Shown piece by piece: positions 23,411 to 31,090 of a DNA stretch of 38,338 nt. Both the position numbers and the translations under genes were made by a program. Source of the DNA: an uncultured Clostridia bacterium (GTDB taxonomy: Bacteria > Bacillota_A > Clostridia > Christensenellales > Borkfalkiaceae); NCBI GenBank assembly GCA_934292955.1, contig CAKQXZ010000018.1:1-38338 (forward strand). The letters are read 5' to 3'. Each line of letters opens with the position of its first letter. Position 1 is the first letter of the stretch. Below the pieces are notes generated by a model, which saw only the letters and a program-made list of their open reading frames with translations, was not told the DNA's origin and searched no databases.

Positions 23411-24739
23411 TTAACCTACCGCGATTTGTTCCGACGGAAGCATCCCTTCGTCGGAATTGCGATTTTTAAGCGTGGCGTAAATAAGCGTCAATCCGCCGAC
23501 TCTGCCAGCATACATCAATCCGATAAGCAATAATTTTGAAATTACCGACAAAGACGGCGTTATACCGAGAGTTAATCCCACCGTCGCTGCTGCCGATGCC
23601 GATTCGAACAAACAGTCCTTAAGAGGAAGCGATTCTATCGTGCTTATCGTCATTCCGACGAGTAAAAACAGCGTGATATACATAACGGCGATCGCCGCAG
23701 CGTTTTTTACGGTATCGTCGGTTATTCTTCGTTTTAAAAGCGTGACGTTTTTTTTGCGGTAAAACACCGAACCTGCGGAAGCGAGAAGAATAGCAAAAGT
23801 AGTAACTTTCATTCCGCCCGCAGTCGAGCCGGACGCTCCTCCGATAAGCATCAGAACGATCATGAGGGCGATGCCCGTATCGGTAAATTTTGTCAGGTCC
23901 GACGTATTGAATCCTGCCGTCCTCGGCGAAACCGATTGGAATAGCGATGATAATACTCTTTCGCCGAAAGGACAGTCCGAATATTCGAAGAAAAAGAAAT
24001 ATACGGCGGGTAAAAGAATAAGCGCGGCGGAAGTGATAATTATCAGTTTACTTTGCGTTCTGTATTTTTTAAACCGCCATTTGTGATTCGCGACATCTTC
24101 CCAGGTAAGAAAACCGATACCGCCGATTATTATGAGCAGCGTTATGACGATATTCACCACGGGATCGGATTTATAAGCGGTGAGCGAAGAAAACTGTCCG
24201 CTTTTATCTCCGAAAAGATCAAAACCCGCGTTGCAGAATGCGGATACGGAGTGGAATATTGCCAGCCATACGCCTTCTGCGCCGTAGTCTTTGCAAAACG
24301 GGAACAAAAGGGCAATTGCGCCGATTAGTTCTATCAGCAGAATACCTTTTATCGCAAAGCCCGTCAGCCTGACAATCCCTCCGACGGTCGGCGCGGAAAT
24401 AGCTTCTTTCATTATATTTCTGCCGAAAAGACCTATTTTTTTCCCTGATAAAATGGCAAAAGCCGCCGCAACGGAGATTATGCCCATTCCGCCTGTTTGT
24501 ATCAAAAGCAGAATAACGACCTGTCCGAAAACCGACCAGTGCGATGCGGTGTCGTATGCGATAAGTCCCGTAACGCAAGTTGCCGAGGCGGAAGTGAAGA
24601 GTGTGTCGATATACGGAGTCCATTCCCTGTTTTTCGAGGCGACAGGCAACGACAAAAGAAAACTTCCCAAAAGAATTATTCCCGCAAAACCGAGCAGAAT
24701 AGTCTGGAAAGGCGATAGTTTTTTTCTGATTTTAACCAT
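23411..24739 (-). CDS. ktrB: Potassium uptake protein KtrB (TrkH family)
   Basis: The K+-translocating membrane subunit, 442 residues, with four M1-P-M2 repeats. The first pore loop SASATCVTGL, the second SVSAFCNAGFDLFG, the third FQSVSPRTAGFNTSDL with GGASGSTAGGMKVTTF following, and the fourth SASAAATVGLTLG carry the expected filter glycines. It is driven by a consensus promoter and co-transcribed with ktrA, 61 bases downstream. Confidence 0.94.
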   Translation of the reverse strand: MVKIRKKLSPFQTILLGFAGIILLGSFLLSLPVASKNREWTPYIDTLFTSASATCVTGLIAYDTASHWSVFGQVVILLLIQTGGMGIISVAAAFAILSGKKIGLFGRNIMKEAISAPTVGGIVRLTGFAIKGILLIELIGAIALLFPFCKDYGAEGVWLAIFHSVSAFCNAGFDLFGDKSGQFSSLTAYKSDPVVNIVITLLIIIGGIGFLTWEDVANHKWRFKKYRTQSKLIIITSAALILLPAVYFFFFEYSDCPFGERVLSSLFQSVSPRTAGFNTSDLTKFTDTGIALMIVLMLIGGASGSTAGGMKVTTFAILLASAGSVFYRKKNVTLLKRRITDDTVKNAAAIAVMYITLFLLVGMTISTIESLPLKDCLFESASAAATVGLTLGITPSLSVISKLLLIGLMYAGRVGGLTLIYATLKNRNSDEGMLPSEQIAVG

Positions 24740-24832
24740 TTTTAGTTACATCTCCGGCGTATCCGTCTTTCTGATAAAAGGCGTTCTGAAATATGTATTT
24801 ATAACCGCGATATTATGTATTATAACAATATC

Positions 24833-24861
24833 ATTATACCTTTTCCGAATGTAATAGTCAA
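24833..24861 (-). promoter_or_regulatory. Promoter for ktrB-ktrA
   Basis: Minus strand TTGACT (24861-24856), 17-base spacer, TATAAT (24838-24833); the leader is about 85 bases. Confidence 0.75.
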
Positions 24862-24985
24862 TGATATTACATATAGTTGTAAGTCTCGAAATCCTGCAAT
24901 TTTGTTGTTTTTTTCTTGTTAAAGTCGTAAAGCGTAATATTGAAAACATCGGAAAAAGTTTTTGCTTTGATCATCTCGAATATAA

Positions 24986-25120
24986 CTAAGCAACGCTGTC
25001 GGGAAGACGGTAATAGTCTATCGAATTTCCCGCGACTTTCGTGCAGGAACTCGCGGCAAAAACACCTGAAATCGAAAAAGCGGTGATAAAAATTTGCACA
25101 ATTTTACGCATTGTTTTCAT
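24986..25120 (-). CDS. 44-residue putative lipoprotein, apparently leaderless
   Basis: Minus strand ATG at 25120 to TAG at 24986 encodes MKTMRKIVQIFITAFSISGV followed by FAASSC, then a short polar tail ending DYYRLPDSVA. The charged start, hydrophobic core and AASSC make a convincing lipoprotein signal. No Shine-Dalgarno exists. A promoter with perfect 17-bp spacing has its -10 six bases before the ATG, so the transcript would start at or next to the ATG. It lies between ktrB and divergent plsY. It could be an accessory peptide, a decayed lipoprotein start, or chance; coding status is not proven. Confidence 0.45.
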   Translation of the reverse strand: MKTMRKIVQIFITAFSISGVFAASSCTKVAGNSIDYYRLPDSVA

Positions 25121-25126
25121 AAAAAA

Positions 25127-25155
25127 AGTATATAATTTAAAAAAGAATATGTCAA
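25127..25155 (-). promoter_or_regulatory. Promoter abutting the 44-residue ORF
   Basis: Minus strand TTGACA (25155-25150), 17-base spacer, TATACT (25132-25127), placing +1 near 25120, the A of the ATG. Confidence 0.65.
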
Positions 25156-25165
25156 GTGTAAATAA

Positions 25166-25194
25166 TTGACTTTAAAGGGTATTTGTTGTAAAAT
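25166..25194 (+). promoter_or_regulatory. Promoter for plsY-gpsA
   Basis: TTGACT (25166-25171), 17-base spacer, TAAAAT (25189-25194), divergent from the minus-strand promoter at 25127-25155. Confidence 0.7.
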
Positions 25195-25211
25195 ATCGTT
25201 GAGGTACAAAA

Positions 25212-25874
25212 ATGACTTGGTGGATGATTATTCTCTCGATTGTCGTCGGCTACTTGATGGGTTCGTTAAGTATGTCCGTTATCGTTTCGAGGTTATTTTA
25301 TAAAGGAGACGTAAGGAAATACGGCAGCGGCAACGCGGGTGCGACGAATATGGCGAGGGTTTACGGTTGGAAAGGCGGACTTGTCGTTCTGATTGGAGAT
25401 ATCGCGAAAGCCATAATCGCAATGGTTATTTTTCTCGTTTTAGGCAATAAATTCGACGGGCGCGGCGAAGATTATATGTGTATTGCGGGCGCGGCTTGTA
25501 CGTTCGGACATGCTTTTCCTTTGTTTTTCAAGTTCAAAGGCGGGAAATGCGTAACCGTCGGCGCAGCGGTCGCTCTTATGATCGACTGGAGAGTGTTTCT
25601 TATTGCCATAGGCGCGTTTATTATCGTCGTTCTGATAACGAAAATCGTTTCGATAAGCTCGATAACTGCGGCGATTACTTTCCCCGTATCGTATGTTTTA
25701 TTGGGAGTCTGGAACGTTTACGAGATTTCCGCGGCGAAACTTATCCTTTCGGTTTTCGTCGGGGTTTTCATTATCGTGCTTCATTATAAAAATATAATAA
25801 GGCTTTTCAAAGGGGAAGAAAAGAGGTTTTCGTTTAAGAAAAACACCGATAAAAAATCAGCCGATGAACATTAA
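25212..25874 (+). CDS. plsY: Glycerol-3-phosphate acyltransferase PlsY
   Basis: A membrane enzyme that moves an acyl group from acyl-phosphate to glycerol-3-phosphate, the first step of phospholipid synthesis. Five-helix topology over 220 residues. The three cytoplasmic signature loops are visible: GSLSMSVIVSRLFYKGDVRK then GSGNAGATNMAR; AAACTFGHAFPLFFKFKGGK followed by CVTVG; and KIVSISSITAAI. The charged C-terminal tail is cytoplasmic. GAGG precedes ATG 25212. The gene supplying its acceptor, gpsA, follows by 35 bases. Confidence 0.94.
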   Translation: MTWWMIILSIVVGYLMGSLSMSVIVSRLFYKGDVRKYGSGNAGATNMARVYGWKGGLVVLIGDIAKAIIAMVIFLVLGNKFDGRGEDYMCIAGAACTFGHAFPLFFKFKGGKCVTVGAAVALMIDWRVFLIAIGAFIIVVLITKIVSISSITAAITFPVSYVLLGVWNVYEISAAKLILSVFVGVFIIVLHYKNIIRLFKGEEKRFSFKKNTDKKSADEH

Positions 25875-25909
25875 AATATTGCGTTTATCGACTTATAGCG
25901 AGGTTTATT

Positions 25910-26881
25910 ATGGTCGTAAGCGTAATGGGGTGCGGTAGATGGGGCTCTTTTATCAGCTGGTATCTGGCAAACACCGGGCATAAAGTCGCCGAGTGGGGCA
26001 GGGCGGACGGAAGGGCTTTCAACGAACTGAAAGAGAACGGCAAAAACGAATACGTCGATCTGGACGAAAGAATTTGTCTCACGTCCGATTTAAGTTACGC
26101 CGTACGTTCGGCGGAAATAATAGTGATATCGATAAAATCGCAAAGCTTAAGGGAGTTTGCTCGCGAAATCGGGACGCTCGGCGCAAAAGACAAAACGATA
26201 GTCCTTTGTATGAAAGGTCTCGAGGAAGACACGGGCAAAAGGCTTAGCGAAATTATGCTCGAAGAGGGCTATGATAAGAATAAAATCGCCGTTTGGGTAG
26301 GTCCGGGTCATATTCAGGAATTTACGAAAGGCAAGCCGAACTGTATGGTTATCGACGGCTACAATGCCGAACTCGTGAGAAATCTTGCGGACGCGTTTAA
26401 AAGTAAACTTATCCGTTTTTATTACGGCGAAGATATTATAGGCAGCGAAGTCGGCGCGGCGGCGAAAAACGTTATGGGTATCGCCGCGGGAATCCTGGAC
26501 GGCGGAGGGCTTTGCACTCTCAAAGGTCCGCTTATGGCTCGCGGAGCGAGGGAAATTTCGCGGCTCATAAAGGCTATGGGCGGAAACGAGCTTTCGGCTT
26601 ACGGTCTTTGCCATCTGGGCGATTATGAAACGACTTTGTTTTCGGAGTTTTCCAACAATCGTCGTTACGGCGAGGATTTATATCTCAAAAAACCGTTCAC
26701 AAAGCTTGCGGAGGGCGTTTCAACAGCGAAAGCATTGAAATACCTCGGCGAAAAGTACAACACGGAATTGCCTATTTCAAATGCGGTTTATAACATTATT
26801 TATGAACGTAAAGAGCCTTTGGAAGAGCTTTTGAAGCTTTTTGAAAGAAAAACGGTCGAAGAATTCAAATCCAGACCGTAA
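25910..26881 (+). CDS. gpsA: Glycerol-3-phosphate dehydrogenase GpsA, divergent
   Basis: It reduces dihydroxyacetone phosphate to glycerol-3-phosphate with NAD(P)H, feeding PlsY. The Rossmann GCGRWG (7-12) starts the nucleotide site. ISIKSQSLREF, VGPGHIQEFTKGKPN and EVGAAAKNVMGIAAG with catalytic Lys186 match the family. The usual LxGLGDLxxTC motif reads YGLCHLGDYETTLFSEFSNN, and the SGPS(F/H)A motif reads VGPGHIQ, so it belongs to a divergent branch. 323 residues, normal length. The gap to plsY holds an ATCGACTTATA motif and AGGTTT before ATG 25910. Confidence 0.88.
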   Translation: MVVSVMGCGRWGSFISWYLANTGHKVAEWGRADGRAFNELKENGKNEYVDLDERICLTSDLSYAVRSAEIIVISIKSQSLREFAREIGTLGAKDKTIVLCMKGLEEDTGKRLSEIMLEEGYDKNKIAVWVGPGHIQEFTKGKPNCMVIDGYNAELVRNLADAFKSKLIRFYYGEDIIGSEVGAAAKNVMGIAAGILDGGGLCTLKGPLMARGAREISRLIKAMGGNELSAYGLCHLGDYETTLFSEFSNNRRYGEDLYLKKPFTKLAEGVSTAKALKYLGEKYNTELPISNAVYNIIYERKEPLEELLKLFERKTVEEFKSRP

Positions 26882-26893
26882 AAAGAGATAACT

Positions 26894-26926
26894 TGCGGGC
26901 GGCTTTCGGATAAAAAGCCGCCCGCA
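26894..26926 (+). terminator. Terminator after gpsA
   Basis: TGCGGGCGGCTTT (26894-26906) pairs with AAAGCCGCCCGCA (26914-26926), followed by A/T-rich sequence with a T6 run at 26935-26940. Confidence 0.75.
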
Positions 26927-26958
26927 TTAAAAAATTTTTTAAAACCGCATAAAAAGGG

Positions 26959-26987
26959 TTTACATTTTTTTTAAAATAGTATATAAT
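26959..26987 (+). promoter_or_regulatory. Promoter for tRNA-Pro
   Basis: TTTACA (26959-26964), 17-base spacer, TATAAT (26982-26987), 21 bases before the tRNA. Confidence 0.75.
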
Positions 26988-27008
26988 CAATTAGCAAATG
27001 CGAGATAT

Positions 27009-27085
27009 CTGGGTGTAGCGCAGTTTGGTAGCGCGCTTGAATGGGGTTCAAGAGGCCGGAAGTTCAAATCTTCTCACTCAGACCA
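27009..27085 (+). tRNA. tRNA-Pro(GGG)
   Basis: Acceptor CTGGGTG pairs with CACTCAG (one G-U), then A and encoded CCA. D arm GCGC...GCGC, anticodon stem CTTGA/TCAAG with loop ATGGGGT, anticodon GGG. The T arm is GGAAGTTCAAATCTTC. Its last 21 bases and the terminator after it are duplicated downstream. Confidence 0.93.
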
Positions 27086-27114
27086 AAGATTTAATAAAAA
27101 AATGCAGGGCTGTT
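27065..27114 (+). repeat. 50-base direct repeat copy 1 (tRNA-Pro 3' end)
   Basis: Starts CAAATCTTCTCACTCAGACC and ends AATGCAGGGCTGTT, covering the tRNA T arm to the first arm of its terminator. An identical 50-base copy lies at 27259-27308. A tRNA 3' end duplicated downstream is typical of integration sites. Confidence 0.85.
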
Positions 27115-27128
27115 GCCCTGCGTTTTTT
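27102..27128 (+). terminator. Terminator of tRNA-Pro
   Basis: GCAGGGC and GCCCTGC pair around TGTT, followed by G and seven T residues. In the second copy this hairpin is split by the insert. Confidence 0.85.
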
Positions 27129-27266
27129 TATTACTCTTTCGCTAAAGCGAAAGAGGGAACTTCCTTTCGGAAGTGACGCGATTGCGGACTTTATGTTTTC
27201 GAAAAAAAATAGAAATCGGAGTGTCCGAGCAATCGCTATTCCGTCGCTTTGCTCCTTACAAATCTT
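27118..27266. repeat. Structured ~149-bp repeat, copy 1
   Basis: Matches 28298-28445 except one A in an A-run and one T/C change. It contains CTCTTTCGCT/AGCGAAAGAG, ACTTCC/GGAAGT and GCGATTGC...GCAATCGC inverted repeats, so RNA or DNA from it folds strongly. No coding frame is convincing. Confidence 0.8.
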
Positions 27267-27308
27267 CTCACTCAGACCAAAGATTTAATAAAAAAATGCA
27301 GGGCTGTT
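27259..27308 (+). repeat. 50-base direct repeat copy 2
   Basis: Identical to 27065-27114. Here the terminator's second arm is missing; unrelated AT-rich sequence starts right after CTGTT at 27309. Confidence 0.85.
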
Positions 27309-27360
27309 AGTCAATACTGTTTGAAACTATCAGTATTTTCTAAGAAATAAAGAGTATATT

Positions 27361-27480
27361 TTAAGCATACTTTACAAAGTTTCTTAGACTTGCCAGTGCA
27401 ATTACTTTTGAGATTCTTTCAATGTTGTCTAAACTAATTACAACATTATCTTCTAATATTTCATTTTTTCTTTTGTTCAT
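27361..27480 (-). CDS. 39-residue ORF in the insert
   Basis: Minus strand ATG 27480 to TAA 27361, MNKRKNEILEDNVVISLDNI then ERISKVIALASLRNFVKYA. The Shine-Dalgarno is weak (AAGAGA). The charged amphipathic character suggests a small soluble peptide. Family not recognised; it may be a fragment. Confidence 0.3.
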   Translation of the reverse strand: MNKRKNEILEDNVVISLDNIERISKVIALASLRNFVKYA

Positions 27481-27680
27481 ATTTTTTCTCTTTTATCCGC
27501 CTTTTGGCAAGTGGCGTTGGGGCAGAGTTTGGATACAAAACATAACCCTTAAATTTCTAATACAAGAAGTCAAGGAAGAAGAAAGAAATATTGTGCTTAA
27601 AAGCAAAAAAGACCAGGTTAAAAACCTAGTCTAGTAATTACACAAAATAATATTTATTTTCCTTGACTTAGGGGAAAACT

Positions 27681-28198
27681 ATGCTACAAAAGACACCAAA
27701 AGCGAGTAAAGGAGATAAAATAAAGAAAATATACTTTAATGATTTTGGAAGAACTAGAACATTAACATTGCTCATAGTTATGATTTATTAGAAGAATGTA
27801 TAGAAAACACAAATAAAAACTTCTTAAATTATTTTAGTGAAACACCATCTGAATTTATAGAAAAATTAAAACATAATGATAAAGATGATTTAATTTTAAT
27901 AACTCATAAATATCTTGAACCATATCTAAATTATGTAAGAGATAACAAAGTTCTTTATCAAGTTACAGCAAAAAAACCATATTTATTAAATTCTATTAGT
28001 AAATATAATAAACTTAATAATAACATCTTTATGCCTATTTTTAAAAAGTTTGGAATTGATGAAAAAAGTGAGTCATATATGATTGCCTATTATATCAATG
28101 GCGTGTTTGCAATAATAAATGAATGGATAAAAAATAACTGCAAAGATGATATAGAATATATTGAAGATATAATAATGTCTTGCGTAAGACCAAAATAG
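27681..28198 (+). pseudogene. Truncated TetR-family regulator
   Basis: Frame 27758-28198 lacks any start for its first ~90 codons and reads SYDLLEECIENTNKNFLNYF to EDIIMSCVRPK, an all-helical region matching the ligand-binding C-terminal domain of TetR/AcrR regulators. A possible remnant of the start (ATG 27681, MLQKTPKASKGDKIKKI) lies in another frame. The helix-turn-helix DNA-binding domain is gone, so the gene is dead. A terminator follows at 28229. Confidence 0.6.
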
Positions 28199-28228
28199 AG
28201 AATAGTTTATGAAAATACTAGAAAATAT

Positions 28229-28266
28229 AAGGAATACTAAAATTAAATAATTAGTATTCCTTTTAT
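28229..28266 (+). terminator. Terminator after the TetR fragment
   Basis: AAGGAATACTAA (28229-28240) pairs perfectly with TTAGTATTCCTT (28251-28262), then TTATT. Confidence 0.8.
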
Positions 28267-28297
28267 TATGCAAGTTTCAAAAGTTGTTAACCTTGCT

Positions 28298-28445
28298 CTG
28301 CGTTTTTTTATTACTCTTTCGCTAAAGCGAAAGAGGGAACTTCCTTTCGGAAGTGACGCGATTGCGGACTTTATGTTTTCGAAAAAAATAGAAATCGGAG
28401 TGTCCGAGCAATCGCTATTCCGTCGCTTCGCTCCTTACAAATCTT
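28298..28445. repeat. Structured ~148-bp repeat, copy 2
   Basis: The second copy of 27118-27266, nearly identical, on the far side of the insert. Confidence 0.8.
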
Positions 28446-28510
28446 TAATAAATGCGAGAAACGGCAACATTTCTCACTTGAAAAGCATTTGAGTATTTTC
28501 GGAAAAGACC

Positions 28511-28593
28511 TTTACAAATAACGGGAAAGTATGATACAATTAAGACAGATATAATTAAGATAGTTCAAATTGATAAATACAATTAAGATAGTT
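28511..28593 (+). promoter_or_regulatory. Promoter and AATTAAGA repeats before the YcxB-like gene
   Basis: TTTACA (28511-28516), 18-base spacer, TACAAT (28535-28540). AATTAAGATAGTT occurs at 28553-28565 and 28581-28593, with a partial copy AATTAAGACAG at 28538-28548: possible regulator sites just downstream of the start point. Confidence 0.5.
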
Positions 28594-28625
28594 AAAATTT
28601 GAATTTGTGAATTGCGAGGGCGGTT

Positions 28626-29123
28626 GTGATCAGCGTCAAAAAGAATGTGAAAGATATTAGTGTTTATGCGTGGGAGACAACCTGGTTTGTGTTAAAACCT
28701 TTCATTATTTTCGGTTTTATCTTAATCCCTTTCACTGTTTATTGTTTTGTGACCGGGAATATACCGGAGCATAATATAGCAACATTGCGGAATGCTTATA
28801 TGTCGCTTTTTGTATTGATTTTACTGTTTCTGTATGTTGTGAGAGTATATTTTTATTACAAAAAGAACTTGAAATTATATTTCAGAGACGCCGATTCCGA
28901 CGGAAATGTGGAAGTAACTATTTCTTGCGAAGGCGATGAATATTTATTTGAAAATCTTTCGGCAAAAAGCGTAAACAGACTTAGAAAAACCGATATCAAA
29001 AAGACAAAAGTCACGAAAAATTGTTTGTTTATAAGGACAAAGACAAATCTGGTAATATTTTTCCCTAAAACAGACGAAATACTGAATTTGTTCGTCGAAA
29101 AAGAAGAAGCCGACCCGAAATGA
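28626..29123 (+). CDS. YcxB-like two-TM membrane protein
   Basis: 165 residues: two transmembrane helices (about 20-40 and 55-80), then a cytoplasmic beta-rich domain of about 80 residues with VEVTISCEGDEYLFENLS and NCLFIRTKTNLVIFFPKTD. This is the layout of YcxB-like proteins, whose function is unknown. GTG 28626 is the start, with GAGGGCGG before it. It heads a row of three further accessory genes on the same strand, one of which is a decayed relative of it. Confidence 0.6.
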   Translation: MISVKKNVKDISVYAWETTWFVLKPFIIFGFILIPFTVYCFVTGNIPEHNIATLRNAYMSLFVLILLFLYVVRVYFYYKKNLKLYFRDADSDGNVEVTISCEGDEYLFENLSAKSVNRLRKTDIKKTKVTKNCLFIRTKTNLVIFFPKTDEILNLFVEKEEADPK

Positions 29124-29178
29124 GAGCGTATTTGCGGTCTGATAAATAAATTCAAATAGGTAAACATAAGGGGTAAAT

Positions 29179-29754
29179 ATGGAGATTGTTAAAACGTTTA
29201 TAAATTATCTTTGCGGGATTGATTTGTCTCGGGGTATACGACAAGTTTCAAACGATATGTATAACGAGCTTGAAACTTTTGGCGTCGATTCAGAAATAAA
29301 GCCGATAAAGAAAAATAAGAGTTTGCCGCGGGAAATAAAAAAGAAGATAGTCGATTTAATCGAATTTTACTATTTGAAAGCGGACGATTGTATCAATAAA
29401 TTTTCCGACGAGGAGATTTACGGGTTTTTGAAAGAATTGAAAAAAAGAGCGGAGGAGATAAACGAAATATGTTTCTACTCCCCCGTTATGGCGGACGAAG
29501 ACGTTAAGGGGAGAATGAAAATCGAGACTGTCGATAAATATACCGTACAGATCGAATTGGATAATAAAAGCATAGATTTTCTTATCGGGGCTTTGACGGA
29601 TTTAAAAAGCGAACCCGGGACGCATCATTTTAATTTCGACTCCGACACGGGGTATTCCAAAGGTTTTATGACGCGCGATTCGCTTAATCTTATTCTTAAC
29701 AACAGAGATAAATACGGCGAAAATCGGATTTCGATAAATCGACGGGGAAAATAA
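29179..29754 (+). CDS. Hypothetical protein, Imm32-like C-terminus possible
   Basis: 191 residues, soluble. The N-terminal ~100 are helical and charged. The last ~80 (YTVQIELDNKSIDFLIGALT, then HHFNFDSDTGYSKGFMTRDS) recall the small 'strand-helix-His-strand' domain of Imm32-type immunity proteins, but this is a tentative eye match. AAGGGG precedes ATG 29179. It lies 55 bases after the YcxB-like gene. Specific role unknown. Confidence 0.5.
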   Translation: MEIVKTFINYLCGIDLSRGIRQVSNDMYNELETFGVDSEIKPIKKNKSLPREIKKKIVDLIEFYYLKADDCINKFSDEEIYGFLKELKKRAEEINEICFYSPVMADEDVKGRMKIETVDKYTVQIELDNKSIDFLIGALTDLKSEPGTHHFNFDSDTGYSKGFMTRDSLNLILNNRDKYGENRISINRRGK

Positions 29755-29790
29755 ACGAAATAAAAAAATCGGGAAAGGGTGAAAAATAAA

Positions 29791-30274
29791 ATGATAAAAT
29801 TTTCGGAAACTTATCGGAAGAGTGTAAATATTATTACCTGAAAGACGTTCAGAAACTCATTTTTTTTATTTGTTTCGCTTCCTTTTATCGTCGGCATTTT
29901 AATTATGGCGATAACAACCTATTGGTTCGCTCTGATATTGCTTATACCGATAATATTTCTTATCGTAACCGTTTCTTTGTCGCCGAAATCGAAACTTGAT
30001 AATAAAGTCAATAGAACTATTCCAACAATATTTTTTGCGAAATAGAAATAATCGACGGAGTTATATACGGAAGCTTCGCCGAACGTAACGAAAGCAAAGA
30101 TTTTGTCGACGTGAAAAAGTTGCGGATATGGGAGAATGGTATAAATTTTATTTTTACTTTCCTCATAAAAGCAATATGTTTATCTGCGAGAAAAAGTCGC
30201 TCATAGAGGGAACGATAGAAAAATTCGAGAAAGAGTTTCAGGATAAATTAGTCAGACAAAGCGATAAAAAGTAA
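29791..30274 (+). pseudogene. Decayed YcxB-like membrane protein
   Basis: ATG 29791 opens MIKFSETYRKSVNIIT, then a TGA at 29839. The same frame continues with two hydrophobic helices (FFLFVSLPFIVGILIMAITT, WFALILLIPIIFLIV) to a stop at about 30043. A second frame holds NNIFCEIEIIDGVIYGSFAE, and a third WYKFYFYFPHKSNMFICEKK to TAA 30272. Joined, they rebuild a TM-TM-beta-domain protein like the one at 28626. One stop and two frameshifts make it inactive. Confidence 0.75.
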
Positions 30275-30319
30275 AATCGGCGCGGGCGATCAAATTTGTT
30301 CTGTGAGGAGGGTTAAAAA

Positions 30320-31054
30320 ATGAGAAGATATATTTTCGGGGAATTTATCGATATGCTGAAACCGAAAAATCGGCATAATTATAAAGTCCGACGCAAAATG
30401 TTCTCCGAATTACGAAAAAATAAGATTAAATTCGATTACTGGATTAACAGCTTTAAAATTAAGAATGATGATAAACGCGCCGTTCCTATTTTAATCAAAT
30501 ATATCGAACAATTCGACGAAGAGTGGTGGAAAATGATGTATATAAGCGCGCTTGGAGTGAAAGGGTTCGACAATGCCACCGAATATCTTATTTCAAAATA
30601 TAGAGAATACTTGCACCCTTATAACTGGGATTTTTTAAACGTCGTGTCGCAAACGCTTGCGAAAATTTGCGATTTAAGATATCTGGATACGTATTTCGAA
30701 TTTCTGAGTAACGACGTTACGATGGAAGCTTGTTATCTTGTGCAGATGCTCGGCAAGCTGAGAGTGGAAAAAGCTATACCGTATCTGATAAAAGCGCTTG
30801 ATTACGTTACCGTTATTCCCGAAAACTGGATCGGAACGATCGCCGAAGATCAGAAATTTTACGTTTCTCAATGCGCGATTAAGGCTTTGGGCAGATTCAG
30901 AAGAAAAGAACTTAATCAATATATAGAGAAGTTTTTAAATCCGTCGGCTATCGAATGGATAAGGTACGATGAACCGAACGAATATCCGAAATTGCTGAAA
31001 ACAACTTACAGAGAGTATATTAACATAACTAAAAAAGCGATGTATTATTCCTGA
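30320..31054 (+). CDS. HEAT-repeat-like hypothetical protein
   Basis: 244 residues, all-helical. Units such as KRAVPILIKYIEQFDEEWWK, ATEYLISKYREY and VEKAIPYLIKALDYV, then SQCAIKALGRF, fit degenerate HEAT repeats. No signal or membrane segment. AGGAGG precedes ATG 30320. HEAT-like solenoids bind proteins or nucleic acids; some immunity proteins and DNA glycosylases use this fold, but no catalytic residues stand out. Terminated at 31091. Confidence 0.6.
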   Translation: MRRYIFGEFIDMLKPKNRHNYKVRRKMFSELRKNKIKFDYWINSFKIKNDDKRAVPILIKYIEQFDEEWWKMMYISALGVKGFDNATEYLISKYREYLHPYNWDFLNVVSQTLAKICDLRYLDTYFEFLSNDVTMEACYLVQMLGKLRVEKAIPYLIKALDYVTVIPENWIGTIAEDQKFYVSQCAIKALGRFRRKELNQYIEKFLNPSAIEWIRYDEPNEYPKLLKTTYREYINITKKAMYYS

Positions 31055-31090
31055 TTTTTCTGTTTGCGGAGGATCGGAAAGACAAAAACG

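Larger units (their letters stand above)
27309..28297. mobile_element. ~990-bp AT-rich insert within duplicated terminator
   Basis: Starts after GCAGGGCTGTT (27308) and ends before CTGCG plus T-run (28298), thereby splitting a tRNA-Pro terminator copy. It is much more AT-rich than its flanks. Contents: a short minus-strand ORF, a minus-strand terminator-like stem (AGACCAGGTT/AACCTAGTCT, about 27609-27632), a TetR-like fragment and a terminator. No integrase is present, so it is a passenger or decayed element. Confidence 0.6.

Noticed and set aside
27422..27634. Plus-strand 70-codon frame in the tRNA-Pro insert
   Set aside because: No Shine-Dalgarno, hydrophobic run from T-rich DNA, and it overlaps a better minus-strand start; left as non-coding.
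27025..28492. Two near-identical plus-strand frames across the tRNA-Pro end and the structured repeat
   Set aside because: They translate tRNA, terminator and inverted repeats; identity comes from the DNA repeat, not from protein coding.
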